Source of the DNA: Candidatus Peregrinibacteria bacterium
GTDB lineage: Bacteria; Patescibacteriota; Gracilibacteria; Peribacterales; Peribacteraceae
NCBI GenBank assembly: GCA_016201685.1
Contig: JACQCJ010000068.1
Location: forward strand, 1 to 23,646
Reading direction: 5' to 3'
Length of the DNA stretch: 23,646 nt
The position numbers and the translations under genes are program-made. The notes below the pieces were generated by a model. It had not been told where the DNA came from and did no database searches. It was given only the letters and a program-made list of their open reading frames with translations. Positions 1 through 8,672 of this stretch are shown piece after piece. Positions within the stretch are counted from its first letter, which is position 1. Each line of letters begins with the position of its first letter.

Positions 1-170
1 CCGTGGCGCTTGCACCCTTCCACCGCTTCCCAACTCCCCCTCTTCACTCACGCGATGCTGGACGCGACATGACCTTCATATGACGGCTTTAGCAAGCGAA
101 AACCTTTCCGTCGTCATGCGTGCAAGTGGGGAAACCTCTGATCTTCATACTTCCAGCCATCCTTGTTTTG

Positions 171-179
171 TGCTACAAT
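171..179 (+). promoter_or_regulatory. Extended -10 promoter of the four-gene operon
   Basis: TGC followed by TACAAT (174-179) forms an extended -10 element. No convincing -35 hexamer is visible at the expected distance. The predicted start site near 186 gives a leader of about 16 nt before the ATG at 202, with no Shine-Dalgarno motif in it. This is the only promoter-like signal I see ahead of the operon. Bases 1-170 show no supportable gene; they may hold the tail of a neighbouring transcription unit. Confidence 0.5.
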
Positions 180-201
180 AAGAAGAAACACCCATTTTTC
201 C

Positions 202-651
202 ATGCCCCGTCCCCGCACTCTTCCGGAAGTCCTTACGACGTCGATCGGCGGCATCGTTCTCGGACTGTATGCAGGCGTGCTCTCGCCGCTCCAGATCGCA
301 GCGTCCACTTCGACATTCGCGCGCATCGGGCTCAGCTTCTTCGCGCGCAGTTCGGTGATTGGGACAATGACGGCGCTGTCGATGATCGCGCTCTTCAGCG
401 GGCTCGTGTATGGATTTCGCCGGCACAGCGATCTCACATCGCTCCTCTTCGCCGCGATCGGCTCCTTCATGCTCGCGGCCGGCGATTTTCTCATTCCTTC
501 GGGCATTCTCTGCGTTCTCGGCGGATTCCTCGTCCTTGCAGGCAGCGCCGCGTCCGTCCTCTCACCCGCGCGCGAATTACGACCGCCCGCTCAGGCGCCG
601 ACTCTCGACGTCCTCTTCGACCATCCTTCCCAAGAGCCCACTCAGCCATGA
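202..651 (+). CDS. Small polytopic membrane protein, first gene of the giant-protein operon
   Basis: A 149-aa protein with about four hydrophobic helices (roughly residues 11-32, 52-72, 79-97 and 98-120) and a short Pro-rich hydrophilic C-terminal tail. I do not recognise the family. The ATG at 202 is chosen over the in-frame ATG at 163 because the latter would lie upstream of the only -10 element (174-179), and its extra residues are polar and unlike a membrane-protein start. The stop overlaps the next start as ATGA (648-651), so translation is probably coupled to the kinase-like gene. That points to a shared membrane complex. The function is unknown. Confidence 0.75.
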   Translation: MPRPRTLPEVLTTSIGGIVLGLYAGVLSPLQIAASTSTFARIGLSFFARSSVIGTMTALSMIALFSGLVYGFRRHSDLTSLLFAAIGSFMLAAGDFLIPSGILCVLGGFLVLAGSAASVLSPARELRPPAQAPTLDVLFDHPSQEPTQP

Positions 652-1601
652 AGTCCGCGACTCTCCGTCAGCGGCTTTCATTCCTCACACCTCTCCTCGG
701 TCCAATCGTCCTGGGGCTTTCACTCGTGGGGATGACCATCGTTCTTGCTCTGCGCGCGCGGCTGCTGTTGTGGACCGTCAGCGCCGATGCCGTCTCCATC
801 GTCGAGGTGCGCTCGCTCGTGGTGACCGTCCTCCTCCTCATTGCGATCCTCGCCTCGCTCCTCGTCCTCGTGTACGTCTTCCTGCAGCGGCGCTCCCGCG
901 TCCTCGAGGTCCAGAAGATCGTGGAATCCGAGAAATCCTCCTTCGTCCGCATGGCCGCGGACACCATCCGCACGCCGCTCACGGGGCTGCGATGGCTCAC
1001 GGAGCTCCTGCTCCACGAAGACCTGGGCAACATCAATCCCCAGCAGCGCGAGAGCATCGACAATATGAATGTGGCCATTCACCGCCTCATTTCGCTCGTC
1101 AACGAACTCCTCAACGTCATGCGCCTCTCGGGGGAGATCATCCACTACCGCCCCCAGCTCTGCGACGTCAACGACGTGCTCACGCAGACGATCGGCGATC
1201 TCCAGTCGATCGCGGCGGCCAAGCTCGTGGTGCTCGCGTACGGAAAGCTCTCCAAGGACGCCGACGTGATCCTCGATCTCCCGCTGGTGCGGCACATGCT
1301 CGGCACGCTCCTCGGCAACGCCATCCACGTGACGCCCATCGGCGGCAAGATCGTGCTCCACGCCGAGGCCAAGACCGGCGAGATGCTCATCGGCGTGACG
1401 TACACCGGCAACGCCATCCTCTTCAAGCCGCTCGACGACGGCGAGGGCCAGAGCATGATCGTCGTGAATTCCTCCGAGGACAGCAGCCTCGACTTCACCA
1501 TCTCGTGGGAAATCCTCCAGGCCGCGCACGGGCGCTTTTGGGTGCGCGACGGCGGCGTGGAACATACGCTATTCGTCTCGTTCCCGCGAGAGAGCACATG
1601 A
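648..1601 (+). CDS. Degenerate histidine-kinase-like membrane protein (phospho-acceptor His replaced)
   Basis: A 317-aa protein with two TM helices (about 13-38 and 58-80) enclosing a short loop, then a linker, a HisKA-like helical hairpin (about 92-160) and a HATPase-like region (about 205-315). The H-box reads ADTIRTPLTG at 104-113: R108, T109, P110 and L111 match the canonical HELRTPL core, but Asp105 stands where the phosphorylated His should be, and Thr106 where the catalytic Glu/Asp should be. An N-box-like GNAIHVTP (223-230, N224) is present. The DxGxG G1 box and the G2 box are not recognisable, although the end (WEILQAAHG, then FWV and a terminal beta strand) still follows the HATPase pattern. 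No response regulator is nearby. I infer a pseudokinase acting as a sensor or scaffold. It overlaps the upstream gene by ATGA, and the next usable ATG is 42 bp downstream. Confidence 0.8.
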   Translation: MKSATLRQRLSFLTPLLGPIVLGLSLVGMTIVLALRARLLLWTVSADAVSIVEVRSLVVTVLLLIAILASLLVLVYVFLQRRSRVLEVQKIVESEKSSFVRMAADTIRTPLTGLRWLTELLLHEDLGNINPQQRESIDNMNVAIHRLISLVNELLNVMRLSGEIIHYRPQLCDVNDVLTQTIGDLQSIAAAKLVVLAYGKLSKDADVILDLPLVRHMLGTLLGNAIHVTPIGGKIVLHAEAKTGEMLIGVTYTGNAILFKPLDDGEGQSMIVVNSSEDSSLDFTISWEILQAAHGRFWVRDGGVEHTLFVSFPREST

Positions 1602-1643
1602 GTGTCATTCCTTCCATTCAGATCAACATTCCCATCAACACGC

Positions 1644-1955
1644 ATGCTCGCCGATATCATCCGACGATCGCTGTTGCTGACGGGGGAGCACAAGCAAACA
1701 TTGTTGCCTATGCTCCCTTCGCTTACGAAAGAGCAGAGGGAGCAACTTGAGCGAATGCTTCGTGGAGAGAAAGAACTCCTTCAACACAATGTTGAGAAAG
1801 AGATTCAGTCGGCGGCGGAGAACGGCGATTCGGCATTCCTCGCGACTCTCGATGCGTTCGTTCTTCAAGCGAATACGCGATTATGGAAAGCCGAGGAAGT
1901 AGCCGAAAAAGGCGATGACGAAAGCAAGCTCGATACATTCTTCGATGCTGTCTAA
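1644..1955 (+). CDS. Small helical protein of the giant-protein operon
   Basis: A 103-aa, highly charged, mostly alpha-helical protein with no TM segment or signal peptide. A Glu/Lys-rich coiled-coil-like stretch (about residues 28-60) is followed by a second helical region and an acidic tail. I do not recognise the family. The ATG at 1644 is preferred to the GTG at 1602, which directly follows the kinase stop and would add Ser/Phe/Pro residues with no obvious role. The stop TAA overlaps the ATG of the giant gene (TAATG, 1953-1957), so the two are likely translationally coupled. This suggests a chaperone, adaptor or regulatory subunit of the giant protein; that role is inference only. Confidence 0.7.
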   Translation: MLADIIRRSLLLTGEHKQTLLPMLPSLTKEQREQLERMLRGEKELLQHNVEKEIQSAAENGDSAFLATLDAFVLQANTRLWKAEEVAEKGDDESKLDTFFDAV

Positions 1956-4900
1956 TGTCTCCAGAGACTGGTTCGCTCGACGGTTCGATCAAGAAAGAAC
2001 AGCGTCGTCTCGATGCAGCCGACGGAGCGGTCGATGCGAAAATTTCCGATGTGAACGATGGAGGCCAAGAACGCACCGATCTCACGAAAGCCTACATCAA
2101 GCGTGTCTATCTGCTTCAGGGCCGTGTGTCGGCGCTCCGTCAAAAGGCCGCGGTACATACGTCCATGCGCTCCGAACATTGGCAGCATCTTGAGCAGACG
2201 TGTGATCAGGTGGATAAGGATCTCTTCGATCTTCTCAAACATACTCCGGAACAGCGCGAAAAAATGTCTCAGCAGGCGGTGGAATTCAACGCGGCCATCG
2301 CGCGTTTTCTTGTTGGACTCACAGAGGAAGAATCGAAGGCGAATGCACCGGGAACTCCGGAAGATTTCTCGTCGCCGAAGACCGCTGAATCGATTCTGAG
2401 AGATTGGCTGAAAGATTCATCCGGCAATTCCACACTTCCAAAGGAGCGTATTGATGACCGGAAGATTCGAGCCATGGCCGCGACCGCCACGCAGAAATAT
2501 GGAGAGGAAACACTCCGCTCGATTGCTTCGCGCCTCATGCTCGTCAATACCCTCGATCCTCAGACGGCGGGCATTGCCTTCGGTGTTGCCGTTCCCATAC
2601 CTACAGAAAAGATCGCCCTGCTCGTCGGCAACGGACTCCTCGGACAGAATGAGGACTACAAGTTCTTGCTGGATCCAGTCCCCGTGCAGCGAAAGGATGA
2701 TCAGAAGAAGAAGGATGATCAGAAGAAGAATGAAGAAACTCCGGAAGACATGATTCGTTCCCTTCGGGAACGCATGCTTTCACGCATCGGCGAATTGGAT
2801 GAGCACTCACAGCACATCCGAGAGCAGATCCGTCTGCGCTTCGATGAATTTGCAAAGGCATCGCATGCCGATGATGAAGAAATCCTCAACGCGCGCTACG
2901 CAGGCATCAAAGGCATGCAAAATCAGATCAATGACAACCTTTCAAAGACGGCGGCATTGCGCCAACAAGTCGGTCGATTGACCATGGCGCTCGGTGCATT
3001 CGAAGCAGAGCGAGCCGAAGGGGATGGTCGGACATTCGAAGCCCAGCGGTTACTCGTGAAGCTCGACGAGACCTATGGCGAGCAATTCAAGAATGACCAT
3101 GTGATGCAGGAAAAAATTCGCAGTGCGCGGATCACATTGTCTGCTTCAGGACGCATGAGTCCCGTCGATCAGGCAATCACATTTGATGCCCGATTACCTC
3201 GGCAGCCTTCTTCTCCTCACAAGAGGGAGATTCTCGTTCCAGATCGAGAACTCACTCGAGATTCGCTTTTTCCCGATCCGGTCGATACATCACTTCAGCA
3301 ACATACAGAGAGAGCAGAGGACGCGCTCATCCGCGATCAACTCTTGTCACGCAATCAACTTTTTACCATCGTGGATCCTCGTAAACCATTACTGCGACGG
3401 GAAAATTCCGGAAGCGCGGAGCAGAGTTTCGATCTTACGCCCCTCGCTGGTTTCTCCGTGGAGCATTTCGAGAAGAGCAGTGCGGATGGACGAATACAGA
3501 TGCGTCTTGGAGGATCTGACCCCAAGATTCTCGAACGATCGCCGAGACCGGGAGAGGAGGGGCCGCAACCCATCGCGGAAACCCTCTATACGATTTGGGT
3601 GAATGGCAAAGATGCCCGTGCCGTGGCAATCGATCCCGCCGCATTGGAGAAGATGCAGCATATTCCCCCGGGGATGACTGTCGTGCTCACTCGTGTTCCT
3701 GAATCTGCCACATGGAAGATGTACCGCGACCAAAGTCTCCTGCGGATACCCGGGAGGAACAACGACCGTGAAATCATTCAATCATTCGATCGCATCGCCG
3801 CGCGAGATCTGGTGTTCGCGAAAGCGGACGCTACTGGAACGATCAGCGTGCAGGATCGTCTCCCACTCACGACAGAAAATCGTCGAACGGCACTCGATGA
3901 GGCGCGAGCGGGTAGGAGAGGGGCGGAGAAAAAGGATATTGAGAAGGCAGGAGAAGATCTGCTCGTCAAGAAGTACGGGGGAACGTCTGTCCCCATGCTC
4001 GGTCCGGCGGTGCAGATTCGGCGAGGCGCTCTCCTTGTGGAATTCCGTTGCACGAATGGGGAATGGTCGTGGCGAGAATTGGAGCGCGACGGCAAGCCCG
4101 TGCAGGAGAAAGAAGCGCCTGTTTCTTCGTTGTACAAGGACGGCGCAGGGGCTCAAGGCGAACTCAATCGTGTGGCGGAAGAGCTCTTCACTCTCGAAAC
4201 CAAGCCACACACACGTACTATCAATACACAACAGATCGACAAGCAGAAAGGAGAATCGGCCTCGGATGTCGTCCGCGCGCTCGATCGGCAGCCCGACGTG
4301 CAGTACACGGTCCAGAAGGCTTCCCAGATCAAGCAGCAATTCGAGCGTGTTCAAGCGGCCTACGAATTCATAGCAGCCGGCAAATTCAAAACCATCACGC
4401 CGGAATTCCAACAGAACATCGCTGGCGCCGCGAAGGAACTCACGACCATGTTGCGCGATCCGCAGTTACAAGAATCTCTCCGTTCCATCCGGGAACAACT
4501 CGCGCAACTCAAATCCGTGCTCGGCGGAAGCAGCGCGGCCGAACGCGAACTCGAGGAGCGATTCCGCACGATGGAAGATTTCGCCAGGCTGGCCGATCTC
4601 CATGGCGAAGTGTTCCGAGCGTGTGAGTACCTCCAAGATGCATCGCGCTTTTCCGACAGTTCTTGGGCCACCTGGTTCAAGAACAATCTCCCGCATATCA
4701 TCGGAGGCATCGTCATCGTCACGGCGATCGTCCTTACGTGGGGGGCGGCGACACCTCTTGTCGGCGCGCTCGTCGCAGCAGGCGCCGGGGTTGTTGCTTC
4801 CGAGGCGACCAAAGAGATCGTCTACATGATGCGACGGTCGAATGGCGAAGAGTTCTACTCCCAGCGGTCTCGTTTGATGGAGTACGTCGATGCCCGCGCA

Positions 4901-7900
4901 CGGCTGAAGGCCGGCGATCCCCATGCCCCGGATTTGAATTTTCTGGAGCACGTCCTGGCGCCCTACACGCAGGAATTCCTGACGAATTTTGCCGTGAGTC
5001 TCGTCGCGATGCCCGTCGGCGCACTCATCGGGAAGGGGTTGAGCATGGCTGTCCAAAAGTCCGGATTCGTTCAAAAGATGGAACAATTGATTGTCAGCCG
5101 TGCGCCCATCATCAGCAAGATCACTCAAAAAATGGCTGTTGTCCGGCAGCTTGGAGCCGAACTCCATGGAGAACTCCCGCCGTGGGCGTCGCAGTTCAGC
5201 CACGGCGTGGGCACGGGGCTTCGTGATCAACTGGTCCTTCAACCGTCCGCGGAACATGCCTTGGAACACATGGACGGCAGCCTCGGCCCGCTTGCGATGG
5301 TCCTCGTCGCGGCAGTGTGCCACTTCAAGCCGAGAGCCGGAGTGAGAGCCAGTGGCGCGCCCCATGCGACATCCGTCCCCACCGAATTCACGTACCAGAC
5401 GCGCGGCATGGGTCCGCGCGAGGCGGCGCTCAAAGCAAGGGTGGAGTTAGAATCTCAGGGCTTCATGGTTACGGATGAGAGCAATGGTTCGCTCCACGCT
5501 TGGTCATCGGAAGGGGAAATCGTGGTGCACCCGGAGGGGGTGAAAATTCCGGAAGCTGCGGGAAAGGAGGAGACAGCGCCGAAGAAAGCAGCCGCTACGA
5601 AGATCAATGTTCAGAGGAATTCCAAGATTGCCACTGGCAAAAATACTCTTCCCGTTCCAGAGACGAAACAATCCGCCCCCGAGCTCATCCATCAACGGCA
5701 CCCCGAGATCGCCAAGCTCATGGAGTACGTCTCCGCGCTCGAGCGGCAACCCGGCCAGAATGGAGCGGTTCTCTCGCATCCCGCGGATTTTGCGGGAGAA
5801 GCGCGCGCGATCATCGAAACGCGCAGCATCGATACGTGGGTGCAGCGCGGCAATCATCCGGCGATCGTTTCCGTCATCTTCGAACGCCAGGATCTGGCGA
5901 GCCGGCTGCGCACCGCGAAGCAAGATCTCGAGCGCGCGGGGGCGGGCAGCACGCCCGAGTACGCACACGTGAAGGAGGCGTACGACCGCAACCAGGATCG
6001 GCTGGGCGAACTGCGCATGTACCGGCAGCTTGCCGAACACGTGCGGGACGGAGCGCAGTTCATCGAGGCCATCAGTCAGAAGGATTTCAACCAGCTCTAT
6101 CCGCAGGGCGACAACGGGGTGAATCCCCACCGCGAAGACATTCCCGTGTTCCACTTCCGCGCGCCGGACGCCCCCCCTCCCGGCATCAATTCGTATCATC
6201 AGGCCCGCGCGTACGGCGTCAGCGAGAATCCGATCGTGTCCGGCCCGCGCGGATCGTACTTCGCGCCCGCCGGCAAAGCCGCGATCACCGACGCCTACGC
6301 CACCCGCGCCTTCACCGACGTGCATGCCACGCCGTTCAACGCCGATCTCTCGCGCCCGGATGCGGCGGGCCACAACCCCGCCGACCGGTTCAAGCGCGTG
6401 ACGTTTGCGGGTATTCCAAACGATGACCCGAAAAAGAGCCTCCCCGGCCGCGACTTCTACCTCTCCGCCATCGCGCCGACCAAGGGCGAGAACGGACTCG
6501 TGCTCGTCGGTCCCAACAAAGAACGCATCTATTCGGACAAGGGAGAAGCTCCAGCCGGCCGCCTGCAGACGGTCACCCCCGCCGAAGCGTTCACGCTCGA
6601 CCCCAAGGGTGAGCCGCTCTTCCGCACGGATTGGACGGACGGGAAGCCGGTGCGCAATCCCGTCATGATCAATGGGGAGCACGCGCGCGGATTCATGCGC
6701 GATCAGGGGCGGATCGGGGACGAATACACGCTGCGCGACGTGAAGGCCGCCAAAGATCTGCCGGCAACGCTCGGCGAGCGGTACCGGCGCAGCGCCGCGG
6801 ACGCGCAGAAACTCATCGCGGATCGCGTCTCGACGCCGCTCTTCGGTTCTCTTCCGGCGAGTGATCACCAGCAACGCTGGCACGAAGTGGCCAAAGAGGT
6901 GCTGCGGCGGGAGCGGTCGGCGCTTGCTGCCGCGCAGCGCGCGGGGGATGCGGAGGCAAAGCTCGTCGTGGAGAAGAATTTCAAGATTCTCCGCGATGAA
7001 CTGACAAGCGAGCGCCTGCTGCCCCCTCTTGTGCGAGGTAAGCCCCTCACGCTCGAGCAGATGGTCTCGGCGACCGATACCGGCGCCATCGTGCACAACG
7101 TGAGCAGTCTGAAGGAAGGCTTGAATACCGTTCGCGATCAGCGCCGCCGGATGGTCAGCGACCGCATGCAGGAGCTCCCTGTCAACGATCCAGAGCGCTA
7201 CGCCCTCGCCGAGCGACTTCTGCGCGACGAAGAACGCATCGCGCCGGACCAGCCTCTGCCCGGACGAGAAAAATCCAAAGGGAAAGATGAGAGATTCGTG
7301 CTCGACTGGAGCTCCGGGGGTCAAGTGGATCGCGCGATTCGCAAGGCGCACGAGATCGGAGACGCGGAGCAGAAGAAAGGTCTCAAGCCCTTCACGGAGG
7401 CGCAGCTGCACGAAAAGATGCGCATCCTCGTGTGGGAGGGAAACCTGACGATCGAACAGGCGAATGCGCTGATGCGGGCGGGGGTGGCGGGGTTGGAGAG
7501 ATCATTTGGTCCAGAAGCGTTGCGAGAGGGCCATGAATACCGCATTCAGCGAAGTCCTGAAAGCGGAGGTGCTCTTGAATCAGGATGGAAATATGAAGGT
7601 CCTGATCAGGATCCTGGACGAGAGAATTGTTACGTGTTTCACAAAGATGGTGAACGTCGGTCTTTCCCGATGGCACGGGTTCTCCCAGGGCCAGAGAATT
7701 TGCAGCGAGCGCGAAGGAATCTCACCGGAAAGCAGATTGACCTGCCATCGCGTCTCGCACTCGCAAAGGAAGTAATTGGCAAAGACCTCACGTCCGCTCA
7801 AGCGGAATGCGTTCGCAGCGGAGGAAAAAACGAGAACACGGTATTTTCGGAAGAAGAATCAGCCGATCTCCATACCGCAAGAATCCTTTCCAATTTCCTC

Positions 7901-8593
7901 GACGACACTGTGGTAGCCGTTTTGAAAACATATCCAGAACTGCAGGCAGTTGATTTTGTGCGCAGAACGACAAAACAGGATGCCGTTCTGAAACATACTG
8001 GCGGATATTTTAACCCTCATGCAGAACCGCCGACCGTGACCATGGTGATTGGCAATGATCAGCACTATCGAGATATTCTCAAAAATCGAAAAGAATCCGT
8101 TCAATGTATCGCGGACAAACTCGGCATTCCTATTGAGAAAATGACACCGGGGCTTCTTTGCCAATTTATTACCCTGCATGAATGGGGACATGCCCATGAA
8201 TTCGTAACGAAATTTCAAAAAGGAAAGAGCATTGAGGAAGCTCGTCGATTCGATCGAGACAAAAGAAATACTGCAATGGCGACGCTGCCTATTCCCGGAA
8301 TAGATCCGGCAAAATTTTTGAATATGAAAGAAGAAAAAGTTCCAGGCTTTGCTCATGCGTTGGAGCGTCAAATCAGACAAACCCCCGGCCTTCTCAACCG
8401 ACTCAGGAAAGAGGGAGTTGCTGATGCCACCGGACGTATTGAGTACGATGCTCTCAATAGATTGCAAAATCGCCGATACCGGGCTCTCCCTAGTGAAGCG
8501 TATGCCGATGATTTCGCTGTCAGAATTTTAAAACAAAACCCGACTCACTTGCAACAGTCAGACCCTCCTCTCTATTCTCCTTTGACACACTGA
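1955..8593 (+). CDS. Giant 2212-aa membrane-associated protein with C-terminal HEXXH metallopeptidase-like domain
   Basis: One uninterrupted 2212-aa frame. Residues 1 to about 900 are soluble, helix-rich and charged, with no signal peptide and two copies of a six-residue repeat at 247-258. A Gly/Ala-rich hydrophobic block follows (about 915-948), with weaker hydrophobic segments near 1009-1034 and 1107-1125. A Lys/Pro-rich linker lies near 1190-1240, then a long high-GC stretch with coiled-coil-like and beta-rich parts. The last ~200 residues contain H2075-E-W-G-H2079 on a helix (LHEWGHAHEF) and SEAYADDFA with E2181, matching the two His, catalytic Glu and downstream Glu ligand of gluzincin-type zinc peptidases. 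I do not recognise the rest. It ends a four-gene operon coupled by start/stop overlaps. With the N-terminus unexported, topology is unclear. Cytosolic protease, membrane-anchored self-processing factor and secreted effector all remain possible. Confidence 0.85.
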   Translation: MSPETGSLDGSIKKEQRRLDAADGAVDAKISDVNDGGQERTDLTKAYIKRVYLLQGRVSALRQKAAVHTSMRSEHWQHLEQTCDQVDKDLFDLLKHTPEQREKMSQQAVEFNAAIARFLVGLTEEESKANAPGTPEDFSSPKTAESILRDWLKDSSGNSTLPKERIDDRKIRAMAATATQKYGEETLRSIASRLMLVNTLDPQTAGIAFGVAVPIPTEKIALLVGNGLLGQNEDYKFLLDPVPVQRKDDQKKKDDQKKNEETPEDMIRSLRERMLSRIGELDEHSQHIREQIRLRFDEFAKASHADDEEILNARYAGIKGMQNQINDNLSKTAALRQQVGRLTMALGAFEAERAEGDGRTFEAQRLLVKLDETYGEQFKNDHVMQEKIRSARITLSASGRMSPVDQAITFDARLPRQPSSPHKREILVPDRELTRDSLFPDPVDTSLQQHTERAEDALIRDQLLSRNQLFTIVDPRKPLLRRENSGSAEQSFDLTPLAGFSVEHFEKSSADGRIQMRLGGSDPKILERSPRPGEEGPQPIAETLYTIWVNGKDARAVAIDPAALEKMQHIPPGMTVVLTRVPESATWKMYRDQSLLRIPGRNNDREIIQSFDRIAARDLVFAKADATGTISVQDRLPLTTENRRTALDEARAGRRGAEKKDIEKAGEDLLVKKYGGTSVPMLGPAVQIRRGALLVEFRCTNGEWSWRELERDGKPVQEKEAPVSSLYKDGAGAQGELNRVAEELFTLETKPHTRTINTQQIDKQKGESASDVVRALDRQPDVQYTVQKASQIKQQFERVQAAYEFIAAGKFKTITPEFQQNIAGAAKELTTMLRDPQLQESLRSIREQLAQLKSVLGGSSAAERELEERFRTMEDFARLADLHGEVFRACEYLQDASRFSDSSWATWFKNNLPHIIGGIVIVTAIVLTWGAATPLVGALVAAGAGVVASEATKEIVYMMRRSNGEEFYSQRSRLMEYVDARARLKAGDPHAPDLNFLEHVLAPYTQEFLTNFAVSLVAMPVGALIGKGLSMAVQKSGFVQKMEQLIVSRAPIISKITQKMAVVRQLGAELHGELPPWASQFSHGVGTGLRDQLVLQPSAEHALEHMDGSLGPLAMVLVAAVCHFKPRAGVRASGAPHATSVPTEFTYQTRGMGPREAALKARVELESQGFMVTDESNGSLHAWSSEGEIVVHPEGVKIPEAAGKEETAPKKAAATKINVQRNSKIATGKNTLPVPETKQSAPELIHQRHPEIAKLMEYVSALERQPGQNGAVLSHPADFAGEARAIIETRSIDTWVQRGNHPAIVSVIFERQDLASRLRTAKQDLERAGAGSTPEYAHVKEAYDRNQDRLGELRMYRQLAEHVRDGAQFIEAISQKDFNQLYPQGDNGVNPHREDIPVFHFRAPDAPPPGINSYHQARAYGVSENPIVSGPRGSYFAPAGKAAITDAYATRAFTDVHATPFNADLSRPDAAGHNPADRFKRVTFAGIPNDDPKKSLPGRDFYLSAIAPTKGENGLVLVGPNKERIYSDKGEAPAGRLQTVTPAEAFTLDPKGEPLFRTDWTDGKPVRNPVMINGEHARGFMRDQGRIGDEYTLRDVKAAKDLPATLGERYRRSAADAQKLIADRVSTPLFGSLPASDHQQRWHEVAKEVLRRERSALAAAQRAGDAEAKLVVEKNFKILRDELTSERLLPPLVRGKPLTLEQMVSATDTGAIVHNVSSLKEGLNTVRDQRRRMVSDRMQELPVNDPERYALAERLLRDEERIAPDQPLPGREKSKGKDERFVLDWSSGGQVDRAIRKAHEIGDAEQKKGLKPFTEAQLHEKMRILVWEGNLTIEQANALMRAGVAGLERSFGPEALREGHEYRIQRSPESGGALESGWKYEGPDQDPGRENCYVFHKDGERRSFPMARVLPGPENLQRARRNLTGKQIDLPSRLALAKEVIGKDLTSAQAECVRSGGKNENTVFSEEESADLHTARILSNFLDDTVVAVLKTYPELQAVDFVRRTTKQDAVLKHTGGYFNPHAEPPTVTMVIGNDQHYRDILKNRKESVQCIADKLGIPIEKMTPGLLCQFITLHEWGHAHEFVTKFQKGKSIEEARRFDRDKRNTAMATLPIPGIDPAKFLNMKEEKVPGFAHALERQIRQTPGLLNRLRKEGVADATGRIEYDALNRLQNRRYRALPSEAYADDFAVRILKQNPTHLQQSDPPLYSPLTH
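2693..2728 (+). repeat. Two perfect 18-bp tandem repeats inside the giant gene
   Basis: The 18-base unit starting aaggatgatc occurs twice in tandem (2693-2710 and 2711-2728), followed by a partial third unit. It encodes KDDQKK twice in a charged linker of the giant protein, so copy number could change without breaking the frame. Confidence 0.9.
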
Positions 8594-8635
8594 TCGTGAC
8601 GCCGCTTTCCCCTTGTGCGCGGAATCGTCTCAAAA

Positions 8636-8672
8636 TGATACAATTAGGGAGAAAATATGATACAATAGAGGC
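8636..8672 (+). promoter_or_regulatory. Promoter of fic with duplicated TGATACAAT box; leaderless start
   Basis: TGATACAAT occurs at 8636-8644 and again at 8658-8666, 22 bp apart (about two helical turns), each preceded by an A-rich run. The second copy is an extended -10 (TGA then TACAAT at 8661-8666), and seven bases after it lies position 8673, the A of the fic ATG. The transcript would therefore be leaderless. The first copy could be an alternative promoter or, with the second, an operator for the winged-helix domain of the downstream protein. No good -35 hexamer is seen. Confidence 0.6.

Noticed and set aside
648..651. UGA read as glycine (alternative code)
   Set aside because: Many genes end in TGA exactly at domain ends and overlap the next ATG, so UGA works as a stop.
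720..1565. 281-aa antisense open frame over the kinase-like gene
   Set aside because: It is an antisense shadow of GC-rich codons; the sense frame has clear TM and HisKA patterns.
5504..7411. Long 635-aa antisense open frame inside the giant gene
   Set aside because: It mirrors the high-GC part of the giant gene, where stops are rare on the opposite strand; composition is Arg/His-rich and low in meaning, with no start signal or domain.
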